DNA of 64,000 nucleotides from Herpetosiphonaceae bacterium (GCA_013538855.1 JABXJS010000133.1:1-64000), one strand, 5' to 3'; shown: positions 1-8,137, counted from the first letter of the stretch. Notes: generated by a model not told the origin, from the sequence alone. A program made the numbers and translations.

Positions 1-217
1 CACGGTTCCTTTCTTGGTTGGCACCACAAAGGATACCGCACGATTCGGCCGCCACACCGTTTACCCTGGCCCCAGGGAGTCCTGTGATCTACTGATTCTG
101 GGTGCAGGGTGGAATCCTGACGCGGGCTTGGGGCTGCGCTCCAAACCGCCTCACACATTGGTGGGTAGACACCATAAATTGGTATGAACTAATGGTGCAC
201 TAGTAGAAAGAAGGCGT
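1..217 (+). other. Upstream region of the azole-peptide cluster
   Basis: No gene is visible in this stretch. It must carry the promoter of the YcaO gene that starts at 218. I see A/T-rich sequence around 165-195 (CATAAATTGGTATGAACTAA) and a short inverted repeat TGGTG/CACCA just before it, but no convincing -35/-10 pair. Bases 100-150 are one copy of a dispersed repeat listed separately. The RBS of the following gene is the AAGAAGG just before the ATG. Confidence 0.5.
100..150 (+). repeat. Dispersed REP-like repeat, copy 1
   Basis: This stretch begins GGGTGCAGGGTGG and ends GGGGCTGCGCTCCAAACC. It matches 26151-26203 in order and spacing. The second half (GGGGCTGCGCYCC AAAC) also matches, on the other strand, two copies at 35290-35408. 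All copies lie between genes. The core GGGGCTGCGCCCC can fold into a small hairpin, as in REP elements. Confidence 0.6.
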
Positions 218-1675
218 ATGCTAGACATCAGATCGCAGTACATCAACAATAGCTGGGAACATATTCTTTATCAAATGAATGATGAAGAATATGACGGCCT
301 AATGGATCTTTACCGCTTCTACAGCCCATTCGGCCCGATTCGCAAAGTATTAACCTACTTTGGCTCTGGTGGGTCTATGCCGCTGCATGTCGGCAATGGT
401 CAGTACTACGACTTTGACTATGTGCTGCGCAAACTTACCGGGCAAACGGGCCTGAAAACCGGCTTAAGCAAAACGCTCTTTGCTGGCGGCAAGGGCCATA
501 ACCTGTTCAATATGTTTGTATCTAGCCTCTCCGAGACAGTCGAGCGCGTGCTGGGGGCGCTCAGCTTCTTTGATAAGGCTGACCAGCTGGTCTATGGCAG
601 CTACCGGCGCTTGCGCGAGCAGGGCTACCAGTGTGTTGGGCCGGAGGAGCTGGCGCTGTTTGCGCCACAGCAGTACACCCAGCCCGATTTCATGTATGAG
701 CCATTTACAGCGGATGTCAACCTGGGCTGGATTGAGGGGCGGCGCTTATTGAGCGGCGAATCTGTCTGGATGCCGGCGCAGCTGGTGTCGCTGTTCTATA
801 TTCCACGCGCCGACGAGGTGCGCATCGGCTACTCGACAACCGGCGGTCTGGCCAGCCACATCAGCGAGCGCGAGGCGCTGTATCACGGCATCACCGAGCT
901 GTTTGAGCGCGACGCCGTTAATCTGCGCTGGTACTGCAAAATCCCGCCAGCGATCATCGACATAGATCGCGCACCACGGCTGCCTGATCTGCAGCGGCTG
1001 ATGCATATCGCCAACGGCCTGCCAGGCAAGATGACCTACTATCTTCACTCAATTGATGTGCCAGAGCTACCGGTTATCACCGTGATCGAGATCGACGAGT
1101 GGCTATCGCGCTACGCCTACTACTCTGGCGGTGGCGTAGACCTAGACATTGACGCCTGTATGCTGAGCGCACTCAACGAGTTTGGTCAGGCCGAGCGCAA
1201 CATGCGCCTAGCGATGGCGGCTCCAGAGTGGGGCTTTGCCCGCGGCGTCGAGCGCATGTTCGCTGTTGATCGCGACGAGGACATCAGCAAGATCGACATC
1301 TTCTTTAAGATTGTGGCCTACTACGGCTATAAGGAGAACATCGCCAAGATGGACTGGTACCTACACGGCGATGAGCATGTGGCGCTGACAAGCCTGCCGA
1401 GCGTGCGCGTGCAGTCAAGCGCTGAGCGCTGGGAGCATCTGCTGGCGGTATTGAAGCAGCATGTGATCGATCCAGTGATCTTTGATTTTACACCACCGCA
1501 GCTTGATCACATTCGGCTGATGAAAACCTACATTCTGGAACTTGCGCCGCCGTTCTTGCCCTCCATCCCCATGTTGGCGCACCAGCGCTACTACGAGATA
1601 CCGCAGAAGCTGGGGCGCAGCGACCGCCGTCTGACCTTTGCGGATCTTAACACCGAGGCGCTGCCCTACCCCTAA
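218..1675 (+). CDS. YcaO-domain azoline-forming cyclodehydratase (SagD-like)
   Basis: Predicted ATP-dependent cyclodehydratase that activates backbone amides of the precursor peptide so that Cys (and Ser/Thr) side chains close to azolines. YcaO ATP-site signatures are visible: SLSETVER at residues 103-110 and the long Ser-Glu-Glu-Arg-Asp motif at 216-232 (SEREALYHGITELFERD). The protein ends in LPYP; YcaO enzymes of TOMM pathways characteristically end in a proline-rich PxP tail that reaches the active site. At 485 residues it is a stand-alone D protein rather than a C-D fusion, which fits the separate E1-like partner at 2222. The ATG at 218 follows AAGAAGG. It is the first gene of the cluster; 172 bp separate it from the first precursor. 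Confidence 0.93.
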   Translation: MLDIRSQYINNSWEHILYQMNDEEYDGLMDLYRFYSPFGPIRKVLTYFGSGGSMPLHVGNGQYYDFDYVLRKLTGQTGLKTGLSKTLFAGGKGHNLFNMFVSSLSETVERVLGALSFFDKADQLVYGSYRRLREQGYQCVGPEELALFAPQQYTQPDFMYEPFTADVNLGWIEGRRLLSGESVWMPAQLVSLFYIPRADEVRIGYSTTGGLASHISEREALYHGITELFERDAVNLRWYCKIPPAIIDIDRAPRLPDLQRLMHIANGLPGKMTYYLHSIDVPELPVITVIEIDEWLSRYAYYSGGGVDLDIDACMLSALNEFGQAERNMRLAMAAPEWGFARGVERMFAVDRDEDISKIDIFFKIVAYYGYKENIAKMDWYLHGDEHVALTSLPSVRVQSSAERWEHLLAVLKQHVIDPVIFDFTPPQLDHIRLMKTYILELAPPFLPSIPMLAHQRYYEIPQKLGRSDRRLTFADLNTEALPYP

Positions 1676-1697
1676 TAGTGCAACCGAGCGCGCCAAG

Positions 1698-1734
1698 GCC
1701 AGTGGGAGAGCCTTGCAATGTTCCTACCACTGGC
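1698..1734 (+). other. Imperfect hairpin between YcaO gene and precursor genes
   Basis: GCCAGTGG (1698-1705) and CCACTGGC (1727-1734) are exact reverse complements with a 21-base loop. No T tract follows, so this is not a standard terminator. It may mark an mRNA processing point or a weak transcription barrier between the enzyme gene and the precursor genes. The function is inferred only. Confidence 0.3.
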
Positions 1735-1847
1735 TTGACGCTAGGTATAGAGCGAAGGATCTGAGAGCGACGAAAGGAGGCTGCCTCTGACCTAACTGCA
1801 TCGTGTAAGTAGAGTACCTGGTTTTAGTAAACGACAAGGAGCTTGGA

Positions 1848-1970
1848 ATGAAGTTGAATAGCTTTACCCGCATCGAAGAGAAGTACGATTCGCTCGATGT
1901 GGTGGTATCGCCAGGCGGCTGGTGCTGCTGTTGCTGCTGCTGGTGCCACGCGACCATCAACCTCGCTTAA
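1848..1970 (+). CDS. Streptolysin-S-like azole peptide precursor, copy 1
   Basis: A 40-codon gene. The product has a charged leader (MKLNSFTRIEEKYDSLDVVV) followed by SPGGWCCCCCCWCHATIN and a final LA. Seven cysteines and one threonine in the core are candidate heterocycle sites. The Pro-Gly-Gly then hexa-Cys pattern resembles the streptolysin S precursor SagA (APGG followed by six Cys, recalled from knowledge). The leader stretch SFTRI resembles the F-x-x-x-hydrophobic recognition element of SagA leaders. An AAGGAG at 1836-1841 precedes the ATG by six bases. Next to YcaO, E1-like and dehydrogenase genes, its role as the modified substrate is well supported. Leader cleavage is probably after Gly-Gly, but this is inferred. 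Confidence 0.93.
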   Translation: MKLNSFTRIEEKYDSLDVVVSPGGWCCCCCCWCHATINLA

Positions 1971-2023
1971 TACGACGTGTATTTTCTGAGCTTGGATGCA
2001 TGTAGACGAAAGGAATTATGTAC

Positions 2024-2143
2024 ATGAAATTGAACAGCTTTGCTCGCATCGAAGAGAAGTACGACTCGCTCGACGTGGTGGTGTCGCCAGGCGGCTGGTG
2101 CTGCTGTTGCTGCTGCTGGTGCCACGCAACCATTAATGCGTAG
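2024..2143 (+). CDS. Streptolysin-S-like azole peptide precursor, copy 2
   Basis: A 39-residue paralogue of the gene at 1848. The proteins differ only at residue 7 (Thr to Ala) and at the C-terminus (Ala instead of Leu-Ala after ATIN). The core GGWCCCCCCWCHATIN is identical. I chose the ATG at 2024 because it aligns with the start of copy 1 and lies nine bases after AAAGGA; an in-frame ATG at 2018 is only three bases from the RBS. The 53 bp between the copies has no promoter that I can see. The copies look like a recent tandem duplication, with silent changes in the leader and an unchanged core. Confidence 0.92.
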   Translation: MKLNSFARIEEKYDSLDVVVSPGGWCCCCCCWCHATINA

Positions 2144-2151
2144 ATCGGTTT

Positions 2152-2180
2152 GGGGTGGGCGGCCGACGGCTGCTCACCCC
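2152..2180 (+). terminator. Strong hairpin after the precursor genes (possible partial terminator)
   Basis: GGGGTGGGC (2152-2160) pairs with GCTCACCCC (2172-2180), nine pairs with one G-U. The loop contains a further GCC/GGC pair. No clean T run follows, so it may stop only part of the transcripts or protect the 3' end of the precursor mRNA. In the streptolysin S operon a terminator lies between sagA and sagB and gives excess precursor mRNA; this hairpin is in the equivalent place. Confidence 0.5.
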
Positions 2181-2221
2181 GCTTTGGCAACGCGCTTGTG
2201 TTTTGTACTGAAGGATAGGTC

Positions 2222-3337
2222 ATGAAGACAGACGAGCAAAACTCAAACACTATTCGCTCACAGGAGCTGCTGGTCAACCCCCACCTGCACGTTATTCGCT
2301 GTAGCAACAACGAGGCGCTGATTAAGCACGGCAGCCGCTCGCGTTTTTCACGTGTGCTCAAGGATGCTGGCCGCACCAACATACTTGGGCGTGTGCTGCA
2401 CTGCTTCAAGGAGCCAACGACGCTGGCCAAGCTGGAGGAGCAGGGCCTTGTGCGTCCAGCTGAGGTTGAGGCCGCCAGCGAGCTGCTGGAGTATCTGTGC
2501 AACGAGCAGATCTTAATCACGCCGCAGAGCTACCTGCCGCATGTGTATTTGTCGATGCAGTTTGGCGGCCAAGCGCCGCAGGGTGTGGTCAATCGGCGCA
2601 TCGGCCTCGTTGGCGCAGGCTACATTGGATCGCGGCTGGCACGCGAGCTGGCGCGGCTGCAGGTGAAGTCTATCAATATTTTAGATAATCGCACGGTGCA
2701 GCCTCACGACCGCCTGTACTTTGATATCACCCCCGGCTTGGTTGAGCCAGGGGCGAGCTATGCGCAAACAGTGCAGCGCGACCTTGAAGAGCGCAGCTAT
2801 ACGGCGGTGCAGCTGATCGATGGAGCACCTGATGATCAGCGTGGGCTGGCGCAGCTCTTCGAGGCGTCCGATCTGGTGCTGGTAGCGCTGGAGGGCTTCT
2901 CGCCGCGCACGCTGCACGCCGTCAACGAGGTGGCGCTGGTGGCAAAGCGGCCGTGGCTCAGCGCCTACGTTGATGGCGGCGAGGCGCTGATTGGCCCGCT
3001 GTATGTGCCAGGCGAGACCTGCTGCTACAACGAGTTTGAGATTCAGCACGAGTCCACCATCGGGCTAAAAGATGACTATATCTTGTTCAAGGAGAGCCTG
3101 CTCGACGCCGAGCTAGACACAGCGCAGCTGGTGCTGCCGCCCTATTTGAGCATGATCAGCGGCTGGGTGACGACCGCCGTGCTGCCATTTTTAACGACCG
3201 GGCGCTCGTTTGCGGTTGGGCGCTGTGTGCGCTTCGACTTCGAGCGGCTGTCGGTTGACTACGAAGAGGTGCTGAAGCTGCCGCGCTGCCCCGCCTGTGG
3301 CCCACAGCGGCCAGGCTACCGCCATCTGTACCTGTAG
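2222..3337 (+). CDS. E1-like (ThiF-fold) leader-peptide-binding cyclodehydratase partner (SagC-like)
   Basis: A 371-residue protein expected to bind the precursor leader and deliver it to the YcaO enzyme. Residues about 15-100 match the winged-helix recognition region of TOMM C proteins. Residues 126-145 contain a Rossmann glycine loop GAGYIG (131-136), as in ThiF/MoeB proteins. A C-terminal CPAC (356-359), probably with the CC pair in GETCCYNEFE, would hold the structural zinc. TOMM partners of this type usually have lost adenylation activity. The ATG lies after AAGGATAGGTC. It starts 78 bp after the second precursor, with the hairpin 2152-2180 between them. Confidence 0.9.
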   Translation: MKTDEQNSNTIRSQELLVNPHLHVIRCSNNEALIKHGSRSRFSRVLKDAGRTNILGRVLHCFKEPTTLAKLEEQGLVRPAEVEAASELLEYLCNEQILITPQSYLPHVYLSMQFGGQAPQGVVNRRIGLVGAGYIGSRLARELARLQVKSINILDNRTVQPHDRLYFDITPGLVEPGASYAQTVQRDLEERSYTAVQLIDGAPDDQRGLAQLFEASDLVLVALEGFSPRTLHAVNEVALVAKRPWLSAYVDGGEALIGPLYVPGETCCYNEFEIQHESTIGLKDDYILFKESLLDAELDTAQLVLPPYLSMISGWVTTAVLPFLTTGRSFAVGRCVRFDFERLSVDYEEVLKLPRCPACGPQRPGYRHLYL

Positions 3338-3374
3338 CTGACTCACGCGCAGCTAGCAAAGATAAGGAAGATGT

Positions 3375-4172
3375 ATGGATCAGAAAGAACAGTCAGAGGC
3401 GTTAGCGGTCGCACGCTTTCGGGCCATGATCGAGGAGACGTTCTTCCCGACGCCCAACAGCATCGATCTTGTGCGCACAGCTCAGACCGATTTTAACCAT
3501 CGGGTTGGCGCAGCGCAGCCGCAGATCGCCGAGCTTTTTCAAGAGAATACCAAACTTATCCCATTTGCAACGCTTCAGGTGCCAAGCAACCTGAGCGACT
3601 TCTACGAGGCGCAGCGCTGGTTTTTTACCACGCCCTACCGGATGCGCGAGGGCGACATCGAGCCAGGCCAGGAGCAGGTGGTCTATCACACGCCAGACAC
3701 GATTCACCCTGGCCTGGCCGAGCTGCTGCGGCCATTTTCGAGCGCAAATCCGCTCACCGAGCAGCTCTTTGCCGTTGATCTGTTTGTGCTCTATGGCGAC
3801 CAAGTGCTGCGCCAAGTGCCCAACTACGAGCGGCTGTGGATTGAGCGCCGCCTGCACCAGCAGGAGCAACAGTTTTTCCGTAGCGCGCTGCTCAACGTCA
3901 GCCGCGAGGTCTACCAGGACACGCAGGTATTTTTGGTGCTCGCTGGCGCGGCGTGGCGCTACATGATGTTCTTTGGGCCACGCGGCTACCGCCGCATGCT
4001 CTACGACGCCGGCAGCGTGGCGACGAGCCTCCAGCAGCGGGCGCAGGACTTGAACTTAAACCCCAGCATCTGCTTTGACTTCTACGACACCCGCGTCAAT
4101 CAGATGCTTATGCTCGATGGGACCGAGCGCAGCGCCTTGATTATTATGCCATTGCAAGGAGTGACATTGTGA
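3375..4172 (+). CDS. Divergent nitroreductase-fold protein of the azole-peptide cluster
   Basis: 265 residues. The C-terminal half (GPRGYRRMLYDAG, then ALQ-like helix and DLNLNPSICFDFYDTRVNQML) follows the second half of SagB-type FMN nitroreductases, which reads G-x-R-x-Y-R-x-x-x-x-D-x-G and then D-x-x-V/I-N-x-x-L. The N-terminal half lacks the RSSR phosphate-binding motif and the PSAGGL motif that the next gene has. It may be an inactive partner subunit, like the silent half of two-domain azoline oxidases, or it may bind the peptide. Its stop overlaps the GTG start of the next gene by four bases (GTGA), so the two are probably translated together. The start ATG follows AAGGAAG. Confidence 0.6.
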   Translation: MDQKEQSEALAVARFRAMIEETFFPTPNSIDLVRTAQTDFNHRVGAAQPQIAELFQENTKLIPFATLQVPSNLSDFYEAQRWFFTTPYRMREGDIEPGQEQVVYHTPDTIHPGLAELLRPFSSANPLTEQLFAVDLFVLYGDQVLRQVPNYERLWIERRLHQQEQQFFRSALLNVSREVYQDTQVFLVLAGAAWRYMMFFGPRGYRRMLYDAGSVATSLQQRAQDLNLNPSICFDFYDTRVNQMLMLDGTERSALIIMPLQGVTL

Positions 4173-5104
4173 CAGCTGTAGAAGTATGTGCCGTAACCGA
4201 TCAGCTGCCCGACCCCGCTATGCCAGCGCCAGCCGTGAGCGCCGAGCTTCAGCAGCGGATCGAGCAGCTTAGCCCTGGCCAGCAGGCGGCGCTCTCCGAG
4301 ATGCTGCAGCGCACCGCCGAGCGCTACCCAGACTTTGATAGCGTGGCGCTGATCCATCAGTACCTTAAGGCCGACCCTGACTACACCGACTTTTCGGTGT
4401 ACGAGAACTTGGGCACGCTGAAAGGCCCCAAGGTGGTCAAAGATTTCCCTGATGCACAAATGTTTGCCCTGCCGCGTGACTTTCAGCCGCTCGATGCATC
4501 GCTGGAGGATCTGCTGGCGCTGCGCTCGTCGCGCTACAATTATGGCCCCGAGGGCCTGACACTGCAGACGCTGAGCACATTTTTGCATGCGGCGTATGGA
4601 GTCAAGCGCTCCATCCAAGCCTATAACATCAAAGAGTTTCCGGTGCGCAATGCCCCGTCGGCGGGCGGCCTGCAGCCAGTTGATCTCTACCTGGTGATTA
4701 ATCAGGTCGAGGGATTGCCCAAAGGGCTGTACTACTACAATCCGGTGGAGCACGCGGTGGTGCTGCTGGATGAGGGCAACATGCGCAGTGCGCTGATGCG
4801 CTGCTGCATCTTCACCGAGTTTGTGCTGTACGCGCCGGTCGTCTGCATTATGACCTGCAACATGGATCGGGTGCGCTGGAAGTATGGTGATCGCAGCTAC
4901 CGCTTTGTGCACGTGGACACCGGTGTGCTGACCCAAAATCTATACTTGGTTGGCACGGCGCTGAATCTGAATGTGTGTGCGCTGGCGGCCTACTACGACG
5001 ATCAAATCCACGAGCTGCTGGGCGTCGATGGCCGTGAGGAGTTTGTGTCGCTGCTGTTCTCGCTGGGGCCGAAGCCGTTTGGTGGCGCACTCACAGAGGC
5101 ATAA
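4169..5104 (+). CDS. SagB-type FMN-dependent azoline dehydrogenase
   Basis: A 311-residue nitroreductase-family enzyme predicted to oxidise azolines to thiazoles/oxazoles. Visible motifs are LRSSRYNYGPEG (FMN phosphate binding), NAPSAGGLQPVDLYLV, and a C-terminal GDRSYRFVHVDTG ... AYYDDQIHELLGVDG block. The start is GTG at 4169, seven bases after AAGGAG, and overlaps the stop of the preceding nitroreductase-fold gene. The first 90 residues form a helical N-terminal extension typical of SagB proteins. The next gene starts one base after its stop codon. Confidence 0.9.
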   Translation: MTAVEVCAVTDQLPDPAMPAPAVSAELQQRIEQLSPGQQAALSEMLQRTAERYPDFDSVALIHQYLKADPDYTDFSVYENLGTLKGPKVVKDFPDAQMFALPRDFQPLDASLEDLLALRSSRYNYGPEGLTLQTLSTFLHAAYGVKRSIQAYNIKEFPVRNAPSAGGLQPVDLYLVINQVEGLPKGLYYYNPVEHAVVLLDEGNMRSALMRCCIFTEFVLYAPVVCIMTCNMDRVRWKYGDRSYRFVHVDTGVLTQNLYLVGTALNLNVCALAAYYDDQIHELLGVDGREEFVSLLFSLGPKPFGGALTEA

Positions 5105-5105
5105 G

Positions 5106-5840
5106 ATGATTGCTTTTCTGACCATCCTGATGTTTCCGATGATCATGGGGATGGGCTTTGCCGGCAGCTTCTACCTGCTCACACTGCTGTATCCGCAGCG
5201 AGCGAGCGCGATGTTGGCGCGGCGCGGTGGCCTCATCTATCTTGGCCTACTGCTCATCCCTGTTGTGGTGACGCTGGTGCAGATTGGCCTGGACGGCACA
5301 GCTGCGCGGAGCGGCCTACGCTGGCCAGCGGCGATGTTCGATCCACTGCTGAGCCTGCTGATCAGCGTGATCGGCGCGGCGCTGCTGGGCGCGCTGCTGT
5401 TCTATAACGAGCTGCTGCTATCGGTGGCGGTGCGCACGCTGCTGACGCGCAAGCATCCGCAGCTTAGCCCGCTGATCGACGGCGCGGCGCGCACTCCAGC
5501 GGCAGACAGCCCAGGGCTGTGGAGCTATATGGGCCAGTCGCTGCTGATCTGCTTTGGCGAGGAGCTGCTCTGGCGTGGTTTTATGATCACCTTTCTGGTG
5601 AGCCGCTGGCAGTGGAGCTGGCTAGGTGCGCTGCTCATCAGCAGTGCTCTGTTCGGCCTCAATCACTACTACTACGGCGTGCGCAATGTGGTGCTGAAGA
5701 CGATCTCGGGCTTTGTGTGGGGCTGGTTATTTATTATGACTGGCAGCCTGCTGGCTCCTTTCCTTTCGCACCTGACATTCCAGTATTTTGTGTGGCGACG
5801 GCTGCAGCGGCAGGCGCGGCTGGTGCGGAGGGCGGCATGA
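5106..5840 (+). CDS. CPBP-family intramembrane protease (SagE-like)
   Basis: A 244-residue membrane protein with several hydrophobic segments (about 1-30, 42-62, 78-110, 145-165, 172-190, 205-225). The CPBP/Abi metal-protease motifs are present: EELLWR (152-157), FGLNH (183-187) and a late His in HLTFQ near residue 226. In streptolysin-type clusters this family is thought to remove the leader peptide or to give immunity. I start it at the ATG at 5106, one base after the stop of the dehydrogenase, rather than at an in-frame upstream codon inside that gene. Its TGA overlaps the ATG of the next gene (ATGA), indicating one operon. Confidence 0.85.
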   Translation: MIAFLTILMFPMIMGMGFAGSFYLLTLLYPQRASAMLARRGGLIYLGLLLIPVVVTLVQIGLDGTAARSGLRWPAAMFDPLLSLLISVIGAALLGALLFYNELLLSVAVRTLLTRKHPQLSPLIDGAARTPAADSPGLWSYMGQSLLICFGEELLWRGFMITFLVSRWQWSWLGALLISSALFGLNHYYYGVRNVVLKTISGFVWGWLFIMTGSLLAPFLSHLTFQYFVWRRLQRQARLVRRAA

Positions 5841-7192
5841 TTATCGAGTGCGAGCAACTTTTTGATGGCGAGACGGTGCAGCGCGATGTGCGGCTGGTGA
5901 TCGATGCTGGGCGTGTGCAGGCGATCGAGCCGCTGGCGCAGCCAACAGCGTTTGCTCACGATGACGTGATCAGTGCCCCGTTTGCTATGCCGGGCCTGAT
6001 CGATAGCCAGGCGCGGGTGTTTGGCTATCACGAGGGGCCGCCGGAAGGCCGTCCATTCGAGCCGCACACATGTTTCTTGCGCCTGATGGCCTATGCAGGT
6101 GTGACAACGATTCGCGATGTTGGCAACACACTGGAGACGCTGCAGTTTAGTCGCCGCTGGGCATCCGAGCAGCACGGCCTGCACATCTACGGCTCCGGCC
6201 CACTTTTAGACGATGTGCCGCTGACCTGGGCCTTCACGCGAATTGTGGACACGCCGAGTGAAGCTGAGCGAGCGGTGCGCCTGCTGCTTGATGCGGGCGT
6301 GGACTTCATCGCCGCCTATCGCCATATGCAGCCAAACGTGCTCCGCGCCACGGTTGAGGCTAGCCATGCTATGCAGCACACAGTGCAGGCGCATCCTGGT
6401 GCAACAAGTGCGCTAGCGGCGGCGCAGGCTGGCATTGATGCGCTGGCAGGGCTGGCCGATTTCCTCGAACCAGCATGGGTAGCGACGGTGGCTGCGGCGC
6501 AGTCGGCGGTGGAGCGCGTTCAGGCGTGGGCCGAGGCTGAGCTTGACCACGACTACGCCGCAGCGCTGCTCGATAGCCTTGTGAGCAACTGCGTGTATGT
6601 CTGCCCAACGCTGCTGGCAACCAGGCGGCGGGCGATCTTTGATGAGGCGATCAACGAGCAGAACATCGACTATATGGTGGCGATCATGCCCTACCATCGC
6701 CATTTCAAGAGCATGCGCAACCCGATTGGCTATATGATCGGCAAGCGTCAGCTGAGCAACTATATGCCAGTGGCCGACCTTGATAAGCCCGGCCAGCAGG
6801 CGGTTGATCGCGGGCTGGAGCGGATGCGCAGCTGGCTGCTCAAGCTGCACGAGGCTGGCGTCCCGCTGGTGGTCGGCAGCGATACGCCGACACAGTCGGT
6901 GGTGCCCGGCCACAGCATGGTGCAGGAGATGCAGCAGTGGGTGCTTAGTGGCATTCCGCCGCTGGCGGTGCTGAAGGCGGCGACCAGCACGGCGGCCGAT
7001 CTGCTAGGCGTGGCGGATGTGGGGCGTCTGCGGCCAGGCGCGTGGGCCGACGTGCTGGTGCTTAACGCCGATCCACTGCAGAAGATCACGGCCATCGGTA
7101 CACCTGAGAAGCAGGTCTACTGTCGTGGGCAGCTGGTGGATCGCGCAGCGATTCGGGCGCAGCTAACGGCGCAGATTGAGCAGCAGGCTTAG
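5837..7192 (+). CDS. Amidohydrolase-superfamily protein with altered metal site
   Basis: 451 residues. It has the N-terminal beta sandwich and the MPGLID entry of imidazolonepropionase-like amidohydrolases, and the late GSDTPTQ motif near residue 347 and C-terminal LRPGAWADVLVLNADPL that close the fold. The metal-binding H-x-H that normally follows PGLID is replaced by Ser-Gln-Ala-Arg (PGLIDSQAR, 52-60). The usual E-H-G after the second His region reads AGL. It therefore either uses another metal arrangement or is not a classical hydrolase. Amidohydrolase relatives act in bottromycin biosynthesis, so a role in peptide maturation is conceivable; this is inference. The start ATG overlaps the preceding stop codon. 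Confidence 0.8.
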   Translation: MIIECEQLFDGETVQRDVRLVIDAGRVQAIEPLAQPTAFAHDDVISAPFAMPGLIDSQARVFGYHEGPPEGRPFEPHTCFLRLMAYAGVTTIRDVGNTLETLQFSRRWASEQHGLHIYGSGPLLDDVPLTWAFTRIVDTPSEAERAVRLLLDAGVDFIAAYRHMQPNVLRATVEASHAMQHTVQAHPGATSALAAAQAGIDALAGLADFLEPAWVATVAAAQSAVERVQAWAEAELDHDYAAALLDSLVSNCVYVCPTLLATRRRAIFDEAINEQNIDYMVAIMPYHRHFKSMRNPIGYMIGKRQLSNYMPVADLDKPGQQAVDRGLERMRSWLLKLHEAGVPLVVGSDTPTQSVVPGHSMVQEMQQWVLSGIPPLAVLKAATSTAADLLGVADVGRLRPGAWADVLVLNADPLQKITAIGTPEKQVYCRGQLVDRAAIRAQLTAQIEQQA

Positions 7193-7211
7193 GGCTGCGA
7201 GGAGGAACTGT

Positions 7212-8132
7212 ATGAGCAATCCGGTGATTGAAGTGACTCATCTGTGTAAAACATACGGCGATATTGTAGCGGTGAAGGACGTGAGCTTTACCGTTGAGGC
7301 CAACTCGATCTTTGCGCTGGTTGGCCCGAATGGCGCAGGCAAGACCACCACGGTGGAGACGATCGAGGGCCTGCGGCGGCCAGACAGCGGCGCGGTCAAA
7401 GTGCTGGGCCTTGATCCACTGCAGGAGCGGCGCGCAATCTTCCGCCAGGTTGGCGTGCAGCTGCAAGAAAATAGCCTGCACCCACGCCAAAAAGTAGGCG
7501 AGGCGCTGGAGGTGTTTGCGAGCTTCCACAAACATCCGGCTAATGTTGGCGAGCTACTGGAAAAGTGTGGCCTAGAGGGGCGCAGCGATGATTTCTACGG
7601 CAAGCTCTCCGGCGGGCAAAAGCGGCGGCTGCTGCTGGTGCTGGCGCTGATCGGCGCGCCCAAGCTGGTGATTCTTGATGAGCCGACCAGCGGGCTTGAT
7701 CCACAGGCGCGCTACAACATTTGGAAGCTGCTGAAGGAGCTGCGCGCCAATGGCACGACGATCTTTCTTACCACTCACTACCTTGATGAGGCCGAGAAGC
7801 ACTGCGATATGCTCTGCGTGATGGATCATGGCACGGTGATCGCGCTGGGCCAGCCCAAGAATCTCCTGCGCGAGTACAACCTGGAGACATGTATGCGCCT
7901 GCCGCTGCACCCAGCGCTGAGCCAGCAGGTGCTGCAGACCCTGCCGAACATCAGCAAGGTCGAGCAGCTCGAAGACCAGTATGTGCTCTACGGCAGCGGC
8001 AGCGACCTACTGCGCCAGACAACTAACTGGCTTGACTCGCACGGTGTGCCGACAAACACGATTGAGTCGCGCCGGGCTAGCCTCGATGATCTGTATCTGC
8101 TGATGACCGGGCGCGAGTATCGTAAGGAGTAG
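7212..8132 (+). CDS. ABC exporter ATP-binding protein
   Basis: 306-residue ATPase, likely energising export of the modified peptide and giving self-protection (SagG-like). It shows Walker A GPNGAGKT (38-45), signature LSGGQKRR, Walker B KLVILDEPTSGLDP and switch His TTHYLDEA. The C-terminal 80 residues form the extension typical of ABC-2 (DrrA-like) ATPases. The ATG at 7212 follows GGAGGAACTGT. The amidohydrolase gene ends 19 bases upstream and the permease follows at once. Confidence 0.93.
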   Translation: MSNPVIEVTHLCKTYGDIVAVKDVSFTVEANSIFALVGPNGAGKTTTVETIEGLRRPDSGAVKVLGLDPLQERRAIFRQVGVQLQENSLHPRQKVGEALEVFASFHKHPANVGELLEKCGLEGRSDDFYGKLSGGQKRRLLLVLALIGAPKLVILDEPTSGLDPQARYNIWKLLKELRANGTTIFLTTHYLDEAEKHCDMLCVMDHGTVIALGQPKNLLREYNLETCMRLPLHPALSQQVLQTLPNISKVEQLEDQYVLYGSGSDLLRQTTNWLDSHGVPTNTIESRRASLDDLYLLMTGREYRKE

Positions 8133-8137
8133 GCTTG

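Noticed and set aside
1698-1734. True terminator between YcaO and the precursors
   Set aside because: The arms are only eight bases with a 21-base loop and no T run; kept only as a weak structural feature.
1724-2520. Minus-strand ORFs encoding poly-Gln stretches across the precursor genes
   Set aside because: The poly-Gln is the complement of the TGC/TGT codons of the two precursors. No RBS and no similarity to anything known.
3402-4936. Long minus-strand ORFs under the dehydrogenase genes, and similar long antisense ORFs elsewhere (for example 52952-54046 and 30327-31640)
   Set aside because: High G+C codon bias makes long antisense frames. Their sequences are His/Arg/Gln-rich without domain patterns.
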